Assembly: GCF_038050405.1 (NCBI RefSeq)
Contig: NZ_CP150900.1
Span: 2,976,001-3,040,000, forward strand
Reading direction: 5' to 3'
Length of the DNA stretch: 64,000 nucleotides
Origin: Paraburkholderia sp. IMGN_8
GTDB taxonomy: Bacteria > Pseudomonadota > Gammaproteobacteria > Burkholderiales > Burkholderiaceae
Shown piece after piece: positions 17,737 to 27,280 of this stretch (positions are counted from its first letter, which is position 1; each line of letters starts with the position of its first letter). The notes under the pieces are model-generated. The model was given only the letters and a program-made list of their open reading frames with translations. It had not been told where the DNA came from and did no database searches. A program made the translations under genes and the position numbers.

Positions 17737-19002
17737 ATGGAAAGTCCGGCACGCCTGAACGATCTGCAACGCACCACCCTCGCCATCGTCCTCGCGGGCG
17801 GACGGGGCACGCGGCTCGGGCCGCTCACCAACAAGCGCGTCAAACCGGCGGTGCACTTCGGCGGCAAATACCGGATCATCGACTTCGCGCTGTCCAATTG
17901 CCTGAACTCCGGCATCCGCCGCATCGCGGTAGTCACGCAATACAAGGCGCACTCTCTGCTGCGCCACTTGCAGCGCGGCTGGGGGTTCCTGCGCGGCGAA
18001 TTCAGTGAATTCATCGATCTGTGGCCCGCGCAGCAACGCGTGGAAGGCGCGCACTGGTATCGCGGCACCGCGGACGCGGTGTTCCAGAACCTCGACATCA
18101 TCCGCTCGATCAGGCCGAAATACGTCGTGGTACTGGCGGGCGATCATATCTACAAAATGGATTACACGCGGATGATCGCCGATCACGAAGAAAGCGGCGC
18201 GGATTGCACGGTCGGCTGTATCGAGGTGCCACGCATGGACGCGGTGGCCTTCGGCGTGATGGCGGTGGATGAAAACCGCCGCGTAACCGGCTTCGTCGAA
18301 AAGCCGGCCGATCCGCCCGCGATGCCCGGCCACCCGGATAAGGCGCTCGCCAGCATGGGCATCTACGTGTTCAACGCCGACTATCTGTACACGCTGCTCG
18401 AAGAAAACATCTCCACCGTCGACACCGATCACGACTTCGGCAAGGACATCCTGCCGCGCGTGGTCACGCAAGGGATGGCGATCGCGCACCCGTTCAGCAT
18501 GTCGTGCGTGTCGTCGGACCCGAGTGTGGAGCCGTACTGGCGCGACGTCGGCACGATCGACGCCTATTGGGCGGCCAACCTCGACCTCGCCTCGACGATC
18601 CCGACGCTCGACCTGTACGACCGCAACTGGCCCATCTGGACGTATCAGGAGCAATTGCCGCCGGCCAAATTCGTACGCGACATGAAAGGCCTGCAAGGGA
18701 CCGGCAACAATCTGATCGTGTGCGGCGGCTGCGTGATCTCCGGTTCGCAGATTTCGCGCTCGGTGCTCTCGTCGAATGTGAAAGTGAATTCGTTCTGTAA
18801 CATCAATGAGGCAGTCTTGTTGCCGCAAGTCACGGTCGGAGCGAGTTGCCGGCTGCAGAAGGTCGTGATCGACCGCGGTTGCACGATTCCGGACGGCACG
18901 GTGATCGGCGAGGATCCGGTGAGCGATGCCGAACGCTTCTACCGTACCGACGACGGCGTCGTGCTGGTCACGCCCGAGGCGCTCAGGCAGAAGATCAGTT
19001 GA
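17737..19002 (+). CDS. glgC: Glucose-1-phosphate adenylyltransferase
   Basis: 421 residues. GlgC makes ADP-glucose from glucose-1-phosphate and ATP, the committed step of glycogen synthesis. Seen: nucleotidyltransferase motif [20 protein letters not shown] at the N-terminus, [12 protein letters not shown] (metal/catalytic Asp), FVEKP, and C-terminal left-handed beta-helix repeats ([20 protein letters not shown]). Start ATG 17737 behind AAGGAG; an earlier in-frame ATG at 17701 lacks a ribosome-binding site. Followed after 105 bp by glgA. A long open frame on the opposite strand is its antisense shadow. Confidence 0.95.
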   Translation: MESPARLNDLQRTTLAIVLAGGRGTRLGPLTNKRVKPAVHFGGKYRIIDFALSNCLNSGIRRIAVVTQYKAHSLLRHLQRGWGFLRGEFSEFIDLWPAQQRVEGAHWYRGTADAVFQNLDIIRSIRPKYVVVLAGDHIYKMDYTRMIADHEESGADCTVGCIEVPRMDAVAFGVMAVDENRRVTGFVEKPADPPAMPGHPDKALASMGIYVFNADYLYTLLEENISTVDTDHDFGKDILPRVVTQGMAIAHPFSMSCVSSDPSVEPYWRDVGTIDAYWAANLDLASTIPTLDLYDRNWPIWTYQEQLPPAKFVRDMKGLQGTGNNLIVCGGCVISGSQISRSVLSSNVKVNSFCNINEAVLLPQVTVGASCRLQKVVIDRGCTIPDGTVIGEDPVSDAERFYRTDDGVVLVTPEALRQKIS

Positions 19003-19107
19003 TCCCCGGGTCGTTGGCGAATGCGTTGGCGAAGAAAGCGCCGAATGAAGCGCCGCCCGCGTCGCGGCTGAACGAAATCTCGCACTAACAGGAATGAGAC
19101 AGAGCCT

Positions 19108-20568
19108 ATGACGATCCGCGCCCTGCACGTCGCAAGCGAGCTGTATCCCCTACTGAAAACGGGCGGTCTCGCCGACGTCGCGGGCGCGCTGCCGCCCGCG
19201 CTGATCGAGCGCGGCGCCGATGTGCGGGTGCTGCTGCCCGGCTTCCCCGCGGTCGCCGCCGGTCTGACCGACTTGCGCACGGTGGCGCAACTGGGCCGCC
19301 GCTTCGATGCGCCCGCGGTCACGCTCGAACAGGGCACGCTGCCGTCGAACGGCCTGACGGTCTACATGATCCGCGCCGACACGCTATACGACAGGCCCGG
19401 CAACCCCTATCTGAACGACGAACACGTGCCCTACGGCGACAACGCGCAGCGCTTCGCCCTGCTCGGCTGGGTCGCCGCGCAACTGGCGCAGCAACTCGAT
19501 CCGGCGTGGTCGCCGCAGATCGTCCACGCGCACGACTGGCACGCAGGGCTCGCGCCCGCCTATCTGAAGGCGGCCGAACGCCAGCACGGCCGCTCCTTCG
19601 CGCCCAGTATTTTCACGGTGCACAACCTCGCGTATCAGGGCATTTTTCCGGCCCATCAGTTCGGCCAGCTGGGCCTGCCGGACGACTTCTTCAGCATGCA
19701 CGGCATCGAGTTCTATGGGCAGTTGTCGTTCCTGAAAGCGGGCCTCTACTACAGCGACCGCATCACCACCGTCAGCCCGACCTACGCGCGCGAAATCCAG
19801 ACGCTCGCCCAGGGCGGCGGACTCGACGCGTTGCTGCGCCATCGTTCGCACGACTTGAGCGGCATCCTGAACGGCGTCGACTACACCGTCTGGAACCCCG
19901 CCACCGACCAACTGCTGGTGGATCACTACACGGCTACGCGTTTGGCCGGCAAACAGGCGTGCAAGGAAGCGCTGCAAAAGCGCTTCGGCCTCGCACCGAA
20001 AAGCGATGCGCTGCTATTCGGCGTGGTGAGCCGGCTGACCGAGCAGAAAGGCCTCGACCTGCTGCTCGCCGCGCTACCCGAAATCGTCAAGCGCGGCGGC
20101 CAGCTGGCGGTGTTCGGCACCGGCGACCCGGCGCTCGAAAACGGCTTGAAACGCGTCGCGCACGCCCATCCGGAAGCCGTCGCGGTCGAACTGGGCTTCG
20201 ATGAAAAGCTCGCGCATACGATCGTCGCGGGCAGCGACGTGATCGCGGTGCCGTCGCGCTTCGAGCCGTGCGGGCTGACGCAGCTCTATGCGCTGGCTTA
20301 TGGCTCGCTGCCGCTCGTGCATTGCGTCGGCGGCCTGGCCGATACGGTGGTCGACGCGTCGCTTGAAAATCTCGCCGACGATCTCGCTACCGGCTTCGTG
20401 TTCGAACGCTTCGAACCACAGGGCCTTTCCGCAGCGATCCGCCGTGCGTTTGCGCTCTATGAGCGGCGCACCGAATGGAAAGCGACGCAGCGGCGCGCGA
20501 TGCACCAGGACTTCGGCTGGGGCGCATCGGCCGAGCAGTATCTCGCGCTGTATCGGGAACTCGCTTAA
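19108..20568 (+). CDS. glgA: Glycogen synthase (ADP-glucose-dependent)
   Basis: 486-residue GT5 glycosyltransferase that extends alpha-1,4-glucan from ADP-glucose. The ADP-glucose binding K-x-G-G motif is at K17 (LKTGGLADVAGALP). HAHDWHAGLAP, FTVHNLAYQG and the C-terminal catalytic loop SRFEPCGLTQLYAL with its conserved Glu are present. Length is normal for bacterial GlgA. It follows glgC with an AGGAATGAG-like ribosome-binding stretch; the pair should form one transcript. Branching enzyme and phosphorylase genes are not adjacent here. Confidence 0.95.
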   Translation: MTIRALHVASELYPLLKTGGLADVAGALPPALIERGADVRVLLPGFPAVAAGLTDLRTVAQLGRRFDAPAVTLEQGTLPSNGLTVYMIRADTLYDRPGNPYLNDEHVPYGDNAQRFALLGWVAAQLAQQLDPAWSPQIVHAHDWHAGLAPAYLKAAERQHGRSFAPSIFTVHNLAYQGIFPAHQFGQLGLPDDFFSMHGIEFYGQLSFLKAGLYYSDRITTVSPTYAREIQTLAQGGGLDALLRHRSHDLSGILNGVDYTVWNPATDQLLVDHYTATRLAGKQACKEALQKRFGLAPKSDALLFGVVSRLTEQKGLDLLLAALPEIVKRGGQLAVFGTGDPALENGLKRVAHAHPEAVAVELGFDEKLAHTIVAGSDVIAVPSRFEPCGLTQLYALAYGSLPLVHCVGGLADTVVDASLENLADDLATGFVFERFEPQGLSAAIRRAFALYERRTEWKATQRRAMHQDFGWGASAEQYLALYRELA

Positions 20569-20706
20569 AGCCGTTTGGCGCACCGCCCCCGCCCGCGCTT
20601 CGCCCAACCGTCCCGCTGCCGATACGTTTGATGGTTCGACGCAACAACACGGGGACGGATCAACTCAGGCGCGGCAAACTCATGGCAAACTCATGTATTG
20701 TTTCCT

Positions 20707-20740
20707 GACTATGCAGACCGCGCATTTTTCTTGCATAGTC
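20707..20740. promoter_or_regulatory. Inverted repeat upstream of pdxY
   Basis: Perfect 9-bp arms GACTATGCA and TGCATAGTC separated by 16 bases, 108 bases before the pdxY start. A short tandem repeat (GGCAAACTCAT twice) is just upstream at about 20675-20696. It could be a regulator site or an RNA hairpin; no T-tract follows, so it is not an intrinsic terminator. Confidence 0.4.
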
Positions 20741-20847
20741 TGAAGCAACCATGCTGCAACGGGCGCCCGGCCAAAACCGGTTCGCTACTGCGGCGCATCC
20801 TCCCCGTTCTCAGCCATCGCGCATCACGGCTTGCGCGAGCCGACACC

Positions 20848-21717
20848 ATGACGAAAAACGTTCTGAGCATCCAGTCGCATGTCGTGTTTGGGCACGCCGG
20901 CAACAGCGCGGCGGCGTTCCCGATGCGCCGGCTCGGCGTCAACGTCTGGCCGCTCAATACCGTGCAGCTCTCGAATCACACGCAATACGGCCATTGGAGC
21001 GGCAGCGCGATCGACGCATCGCAGATGGAGGAGCTCGTCGAAGGGATCGGCGCGATCGGCATGCTGCCGCGCTGCGACGCCGTGCTGTCCGGCTATCTGG
21101 GCACGCCGGAGCAAGCGCAATCGGTGCTGGAGATCGTCAAGGCCGTGAAGGCCGCCAATCCGCGTGCGTGGTACTTCTGCGATCCGGTGATGGGCGCGGC
21201 GAGCGGCTGGAAAGTCGCGCCGGGCATTCAGGAATTCCTCGTGCGCACGATGCCGGAGATGGCCGACGCGATGGCGCCAAACCACTTCGAGTTGCAGCGG
21301 CTGGTGGGCCGCGAAATCGAGACGTTCGAAGAAGCCGTCACCGCCTGCCGCGAGGTCATCGCCCGCGGGCCCAAGCTCATGCTGGTCAAGCACTTGCTCG
21401 ACCGCAACAGCCCCGCCGACCGGTTCAACATGCTCGTCGTCACCGAGCGCGAGGCCTGGATGGGTCAGCGTCCGCTCTATCCGTTCGCGCGGCAGCCGGT
21501 CGGCGTCGGCGATCTGACGAGCGCGGTGTTCGTCGCGCGCACGCTGCTCGGCGATTCGATTCGCGCGGCGTTCGAGCACACGCTGGCCGCTGTGAATGCA
21601 GTGGTCAAGGCGACCTGGCAGGCGGGACGCTACGAGCTCGAACTGGTTGCCGCGCAGAACGAAATCGCGCAGCCGCGCGAATGGTTCGATGCGTGGGTGG
21701 CCGCTGAGACGGCGTAG
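20848..21717 (+). CDS. pdxY: Pyridoxal kinase
   Basis: 289 residues of the PdxY/PdxK ribokinase family, which phosphorylates pyridoxal in the vitamin B6 salvage pathway. Diagnostic segments: [20 protein letters not shown] at the N-terminus, [19 protein letters not shown], and the catalytic [14 protein letters not shown] near the C-terminus. ATG at 20848 is the family start; the frame is open from 20698 but that part is promoter DNA. Length matches E. coli PdxY. Monocistronic as far as visible. Confidence 0.93.
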   Translation: MTKNVLSIQSHVVFGHAGNSAAAFPMRRLGVNVWPLNTVQLSNHTQYGHWSGSAIDASQMEELVEGIGAIGMLPRCDAVLSGYLGTPEQAQSVLEIVKAVKAANPRAWYFCDPVMGAASGWKVAPGIQEFLVRTMPEMADAMAPNHFELQRLVGREIETFEEAVTACREVIARGPKLMLVKHLLDRNSPADRFNMLVVTEREAWMGQRPLYPFARQPVGVGDLTSAVFVARTLLGDSIRAAFEHTLAAVNAVVKATWQAGRYELELVAAQNEIAQPREWFDAWVAAETA

Positions 21718-21850
21718 AAGCGGCCTGGAAACGGCCTGAATCAAGCGAGAGAGCGCGGCATCTGGCGATCTCGTCATAGCGTGGTTCAGGACGCGCCGTT
21801 GTGGTGCGCGTCGGTGGCGCGGTATGCACTGCATGCTGCCGGGGCACCTG

Positions 21851-22240
21851 GCTTTTTGCCTAAGGCGTTGGCCTTTCCTTGTTTTCTTATTGGTTTATTA
21901 GTGTTGCCCCTGTGCGGGGCGGCACCTACTTTCTTTGCCGCCGCAAAGAAAGTAGGCAAAGAAAGCGCCCCGCTTCACACCGCTAATTCTTAAGCGGGTC
22001 CCCTGGCTTGGAGGGTGTAGTGGAGCATCTGGAATCAGTGTCCTCGCGCACTCCGCGCTTGTGACAAGGCAGTCATACTTCCGGCGGCGCTATGCGCGCC
22101 GTGGCGGTACTTCACGAAACCGTCCTCTGGGTTTGAGGCCCGCTCGTGGCTGGAACCCAGTGGTTCGCGCTGCGCGCGCCGGAGCGGTACTTCAGAAAAC
22201 CGCCCGCCAGTTTGGATACCTTGGCAACTTGGGAGCGGCT
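21851..22240. repeat. Palindromic dispersed element, copy C (single arm)
   Basis: Only one arm of the family is present, starting GCTTTTTGCC and running through the hairpins to the GGCGGTACTTC block, followed by a partly repeated GCGCGCCGGAGCGGTACTTC segment. The main hairpin here is CCTACTTTCTTTGC/GCAAAGAAAGTAGG, an intermediate between the two other variants. The conserved centre and the opposite arm are missing. It lies between convergent pdxY and the DUF4148 gene. The right boundary is imprecise. Confidence 0.8.
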
Positions 22241-22264
22241 CACAACTCGTCGATGCAGTTGACG

Positions 22265-22546
22265 TCAGTTGCTGGTCGAACCCACGCCCGGCTGATTGGC
22301 AACTTCGGCGGAGCTGGCTGTGGCAGCCGCCGCCCGTTGTGCGCGCAGTGCGACAACCTTGCGCGTTGCTTCAACGGCCTCCTCCGGGTATCCCGCATCG
22401 CTGAACTCGTAGCCGACCGTCTTATAGTCGGCCAGTTCGGCTAGCACTTCCGCCCGCGTCAGTCCCGCCGCCTGCGCCGACGATGCGCCAACAGCCGTGA
22501 CACCCAGCAAACCGACACACAGCGACACCCAAACAACCTTCATCAT
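22265..22546 (-). CDS. DUF4148 small exported protein
   Basis: 93 residues with a signal peptide (MMKVVWVSLCVGLLGVTAVG, cleavage around AQA-AG at about 25) and a short mature part beginning LTRAEVLAELADYKTVGYEF, typical of the DUF4148 family that is abundant in Burkholderiales. Function unknown; probably periplasmic. GGAGAA precedes the double ATG (22541-22546). Its stop lies close to the end of element C. Confidence 0.85.
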   Translation of the reverse strand: MMKVVWVSLCVGLLGVTAVGASSAQAAGLTRAEVLAELADYKTVGYEFSDAGYPEEAVEATRKVVALRAQRAAAATASSAEVANQPGVGSTSN

Positions 22547-22714
22547 GTTTCTCCGATTGACTCGACCAAAACGGTCAAACAAAGTCTAGCGACAGCCGCG
22601 CGTAAGAAAATCCCCCGCGCGCGGAAGGCACTGTTCCGCACTGTGTGAGCAATCCGCGGCGAGCGCGGCTGGGCGTGCGGGCGGCGATTGTCATCCGGCC
22701 GTCCTATAATGCCT

Positions 22715-22756
22715 GCCGCGTGGACAAAGCAGCCGCCCGTCCACGCGGCATTTTTT
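22715..22756 (+). terminator. Intrinsic terminator in front of the ORF at 22788
   Basis: Perfect 11-bp stem GCCGCGTGGAC/GTCCACGCGGC (22715-22725 and 22739-22749), a 13-base loop and ATTTTTT. It points at the gene starting 22788, only 31 bases after the T-tract. A TATAAT lies directly before it at 22705-22710. It either ends a short RNA from the divergent intergenic region or attenuates the downstream gene. Confidence 0.75.
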
Positions 22757-22787
22757 CAGCATCCGGCATTCAGCAGACGAGGCATCG

Positions 22788-23249
22788 ATGGACGGTTATA
22801 TCCGCAGCGAGCGGGAAGAATATTTTGAGCAGTTGTGCATCAGCGTCGACGCTGACGAAGCCCACGAGCAGGAAGCGATCGAGTACTTCGAGAGCCAGTT
22901 CGACGAAGCCGACTTCGATCCGGCCCAGTGGCTCGACATCGCGCTCTACTATTCGCCGGCGGTGGCGCGCGGCATCATCGACATGGTGACGCCCGACGAC
23001 AAGGCGCGCAGCAACATCGCTGAAGTAATCGCCGACAACCTCGACATCTCGTACGGCGAGGACGAATGCCAGCAGTTTGCCGAGACCATCGAGTTTGCGC
23101 TCAACAACGGCGTACCGGTCGATCTCGACCTGGTGCTCGACGGCTGCCAGCGCGCCATCGACGACCTCGACACCTGGGCCGATGAAGACACCAAGGCGCC
23201 GCTCTTGCGTCTACGTGAAGAGTTGCTGCGCCAGCAAGGCGAGCACTAA
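22788..23249 (+). CDS. Acidic protein of unknown function
   Basis: 153 residues, strongly acidic, starting MDGYIRSEREEYFEQLCIS; predicted mostly helical with no signal peptide or membrane segment. Codon use and composition are those of a real gene. I do not recognise a domain. An intrinsic terminator lies immediately upstream (22715-22756), so expression may depend on read-through or on a promoter inside 22757-22787. A hairpin CGGCGC/GCGCCG at 23325-23340 may end the transcript. Confidence 0.7.
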   Translation: MDGYIRSEREEYFEQLCISVDADEAHEQEAIEYFESQFDEADFDPAQWLDIALYYSPAVARGIIDMVTPDDKARSNIAEVIADNLDISYGEDECQQFAETIEFALNNGVPVDLDLVLDGCQRAIDDLDTWADEDTKAPLLRLREELLRQQGEH

Positions 23250-23795
23250 GGGCTTGGCTTTAACCCGCTGATTTTCCGGCGCATTCGCGGCCCGGCGGCT
23301 GCGGATGCGCTACTGCAGTAAAGTCGGCGCACTCGCGCCGGTTTCCTGAGCTGGGTTCTCTACTTCGCTTTCTCTACACCGCCTTCTCTCCAGCGCTTTC
23401 CCTGCACCGCTTTCTCGCACTTCTTCCTGGCACCTCTTCCTGGCACCTCTTCCTGGCACCGCGTTTTGCAGCCGATTTTCTTAAGCATGTGCCGCAATCC
23501 GCATCTACGCGCCCGGTCTGACAGGCCGCCAGCCCAAGCGCTTCGCCGTCTATGCCGAAATGCTCATTCAAAGCGCCGCGAATTGCCAAGACGGCTGCAA
23601 ATTGGCTTTTTATATTCGCGCCAGATTGACGGGCGCGTGCTTGCCACTCCGCGTAATCCAGCGTTGTTTACGAAGACGGATCATCCGTAGTCCGACGATG
23701 CGCGGGATGCGAACAGGAGACGGCTCGCGCGCGTCGATCCAGCGTTACTGCCTTGCTGCTTTCCCAACCTGAAACTGACGATGGAAGGAGAGACC
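23250..23795. other. Non-coding region before the LivK-type gene
   Basis: 546 bp with no credible gene. Contents: the hairpin at 23325-23340, a pyrimidine-rich stretch at about 23350-23460 with imperfect CTTTCTC-type repeats and a 13-bp tandem repeat (23423-23460), then the promoter region of the binding-protein gene, ending with GGAAGGAG at 23783-23790. Confidence 0.6.
23423..23460. repeat. 13-bp tandem repeat, about three units
   Basis: CTTCCTGGCACCT is repeated twice exactly and a third time up to its last base. Each unit contains TGGCAC. Short in-phase repeats of this sort can vary in number between strains; it lies about 335 bases upstream of the LivK-type gene. Confidence 0.85.
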
Positions 23796-24947
23796 ATGAG
23801 TCTTCGCAACCCGCTGAAACCGCTTGCACTGATCGTTGGCGCCGTCTTCGCGATGGGGCCGCTGGCCAGTTTCGCCGACGACCTGCCGGTCAAGATCGGC
23901 TTTGCTGCGCCGATGACGGGAGCCAACGCCGGCTACGGCAAGGATCTGGAAAACGGCGTACGGCTTGCGATCGAAGAAGCCAACGCCCAGAAGATCAAGA
24001 TCGGCGACAAGGTCGCACAATTCCAGCTCGTCTCCGAGGACGACCAGGCCGACCCGCGCATTGGCGTTCAGGCGGCGCAGAAGCTGGTTGACCAGAGCGT
24101 ATCGGCGATAGTGGGCCACTTCAATTCGGGCACGACGATTCCTGCGTCGCAGATATACGAACAGGCCGGCATTCCGGTGATCGACCCGGCCGCGACCAAC
24201 CCGATCATTACCGGGCGAGGTTTTGCGAACACCTTCATGGTGATTTCCACCGATGCGCAGAACGCCGGCAATGCGGGGATTTATGCCGTCGAGGTGACCA
24301 AAGCCAAACGGATTGCGATCATCGACGACCGGACCGCCTTCGGCCAAGGCGAGGCCGACGAGTTCGAGAAAGCGGTGAAGGCGCACGGCGGCAACATCGT
24401 GACGCGGGAGTACACCGATAATCATGCTGTTGATTTCAGCACCCAGCTCACCAAGATCAAGTCGACTAATGCGGATCTGATTTTCTTCGGCGGGCTGGAT
24501 ACGCAGGCTGCCGGGTTTGCCAAGAAGATGAAGCAATTGGGGATGACCGCTCAGCTGGTGGGCGGCGGCGGCGTGGTGGATCCCGAGTTCATCAAACTGG
24601 CCGGCGATTCGTCTGAAGGCGTGATGGCATGGGAGTATGGCAGGCCGTTGGCTCAGTTGCCTGGCGGCAAGGATTTTTCTGCCAAGTTCAAGAAGAGATT
24701 CGGGGTGGATATCCTGTCGTACGCGCCATTTGGGTATGACGGGGCATGGGCGGCTATTCGCGCCATGCAGCAGGCTAAGTCCAGTTCGCCGGCTGTTTAT
24801 CGGCCTGTGCTGAAGGGGATTGATTTTGACGGTGTCACTGGGAAGATTTCTTTTGATAATACCGGGGCGTTGAAGAGTGGGGCTTCTACGCTATATCAGG
24901 TTAAGGGGGCGGTTTGGGTGCCGGTTGTTACTAAGAGTGGGAGTTAA
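23796..24947 (+). CDS. Branched-chain amino-acid-type ABC substrate-binding protein (LivK/LivJ family)
   Basis: 383 residues: Sec signal peptide (core LALIVGAVFAMGPLASFA, cleavage before DDLPVKIGF), then a type-I periplasmic binding fold with IGFAAPMTGANAGYGKDLENG and PVIDPAATNPIITGRGFANTF typical of Leu/Ile/Val binding proteins. Start ATG 23796 with GGAAGGAG in front; the ATG at 23781 overlaps this ribosome-binding site and is unlikely. No livHMGF genes accompany it, so it is an orphan binding protein here. Its TAA is followed directly by the edge of element D. Confidence 0.9.
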   Translation: MSLRNPLKPLALIVGAVFAMGPLASFADDLPVKIGFAAPMTGANAGYGKDLENGVRLAIEEANAQKIKIGDKVAQFQLVSEDDQADPRIGVQAAQKLVDQSVSAIVGHFNSGTTIPASQIYEQAGIPVIDPAATNPIITGRGFANTFMVISTDAQNAGNAGIYAVEVTKAKRIAIIDDRTAFGQGEADEFEKAVKAHGGNIVTREYTDNHAVDFSTQLTKIKSTNADLIFFGGLDTQAAGFAKKMKQLGMTAQLVGGGGVVDPEFIKLAGDSSEGVMAWEYGRPLAQLPGGKDFSAKFKKRFGVDILSYAPFGYDGAWAAIRAMQQAKSSSPAVYRPVLKGIDFDGVTGKISFDNTGALKSGASTLYQVKGAVWVPVVTKSGS

Positions 24948-25166
24948 GGTTTTTTTGCCTGCGCGGCGCTTATGTCTGTGTGCCTGCGGCGTTGGCCTTT
25001 CCTTGATTTCCTATCGGTTTTTTAGCGTTCCCCCTGTGCTGTTTGCCTACTCGGCGCTTTAGGTTGTACGCCTACGACGTTGGCCTTTCCTTGCTTTCTT
25101 ATTGGTTTATTAACGTGCCCCCTGTGCGGGGGGCACCTACTTTTCTTTGCCGGCCGCAAAGAAAAG
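24948..25166. repeat. Palindromic dispersed element, copy D, left part
   Basis: Starts with GGTTTTTTTGCCTGCGCGGC immediately after the TAA of the binding-protein gene. The outer module (TTGGCCTTTCCTTG) occurs twice in tandem (about 25003 and 25083). The sequence breaks inside the 3' half of the main hairpin at GCAAAGAAAAG, where the IS110 element begins. Confidence 0.88.
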
Positions 25167-25350
25167 CAACCGTATTGGAAGTCAAGCGGCGAGCTGTCCC
25201 TCAAGGTGCGAATTGTCGGTCGTGGAGAGCATTTTGTGGGCGCGCGTAATCCTCGCGACCCGCACGATTGAGCAACCTGCAGAAGGTGGGCATGGGCGGC
25301 GTGAATGCTTGCGTTAAAAGCGCAACAGCCGGACGCAACCCTGCCGGAAG

Positions 25351-26476
<1,126 letters not shown>

Positions 26477-27280
26477 AGTAGGCAAAAGAAAGCGGCTCAA
26501 ACCGCTGACACTTAAGCGGGTCCCCTGGCTTGGAGGAGGTAGTGGAGCATCTGGAATCTGTGTCTTCGCGCACTCCGCGCTGGTGACAAGGCCGTCATAC
26601 CTCCGGCGGCGCTGCGCGCGCCGCGGCGGTACTTCACAAAACCATCGGCCATTTTCGTACCTGTGGATATCCAGGTGTAACGGCTTGTCTTCGCTGCGCT
26701 AGCGGCGTGCCTGCGGTTGTTCAAGCGTAAGGGCTTGGCTACGCTGACGTAACTCGCGGCTGGTTCGGCGCGATGACTCGCCCTCGCGTTCCCAATCTCT
26801 TGCCGAGGCGCTGGCGTCTCATTCGGAATAATGGTTCGCACCCCACACTTCGGCGCCTCGCCGAGGCGCAGCCGATGGCTCCCACCGCGCACAAACGAAC
26901 CCACTGGTTTCCCGTGCAGACCATTCCGGCGAGCACGCAGTGCGAGGCGGGAAGAATGACGCAGGAAGCGCTTACGCCCCATCGGTGTTGAGAAGTACCG
27001 CTGCGGCGCGCGCAGCGTCGCCGGAAGTATGACTGCCTTGTCACCAGCGCCGAATGTGCGAGAACACTGATTCCAGATGCTCCACTACCTCCTCCAAGCC
27101 AGGAGACCCGCTTAAGCGTTAGCGGTGTGAAGCCGCTTTCTTTGCTTACTTTCTTTGCGGCGGCAAAGAAAGTAAGTGCCCGCCCCGCACAGGGGCGACG
27201 CTAATAAACCACTAAGAAATCAAGGAAAGGCCAACGCCGCAGGCAAACACCCCAACCAAGCGCCACGCGCAAAAAAAACC
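26477..27280. repeat. Palindromic dispersed element, copy D, right part
   Basis: Resumes at AGTAGGCAAAAGAAAGCGG, completes the first arm to about 26632, contains the conserved centre in the opposite orientation to copies A, B, E and F (about 26845-26975, read on the minus strand), and the second arm from about 26992 to 27280. The right arm has the CTTACTTTCTTTGC hairpin variant whereas the left arm had the longer one. The edge GCGCAAAAAAAACC touches the stop codon of the DUF3857 gene. Confidence 0.9.

Noticed and set aside
17347..19128. 593-codon open frame antisense to glgC
   Set aside because: High GC third positions keep this frame open; the plus strand encodes an unmistakable GlgC.
22688..22710. 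TTGTCA/TATAAT as a sigma-70 promoter
   Set aside because: The spacer is only 11 bases and the transcript would meet the terminator at once. The TATAAT may still be used with another -35, so it is only mentioned.
23418..23465. CRISPR-like short repeats
   Set aside because: Tandem 13-bp units without spacers; no cas genes in the window.
23454..23478. Sigma-54-like promoter (TGGCAC ... TTGCA) before the LivK-type gene
   Set aside because: The spacing between the GG and GC elements is 11 instead of 10 bases, and TGGCAC belongs to the tandem repeat.
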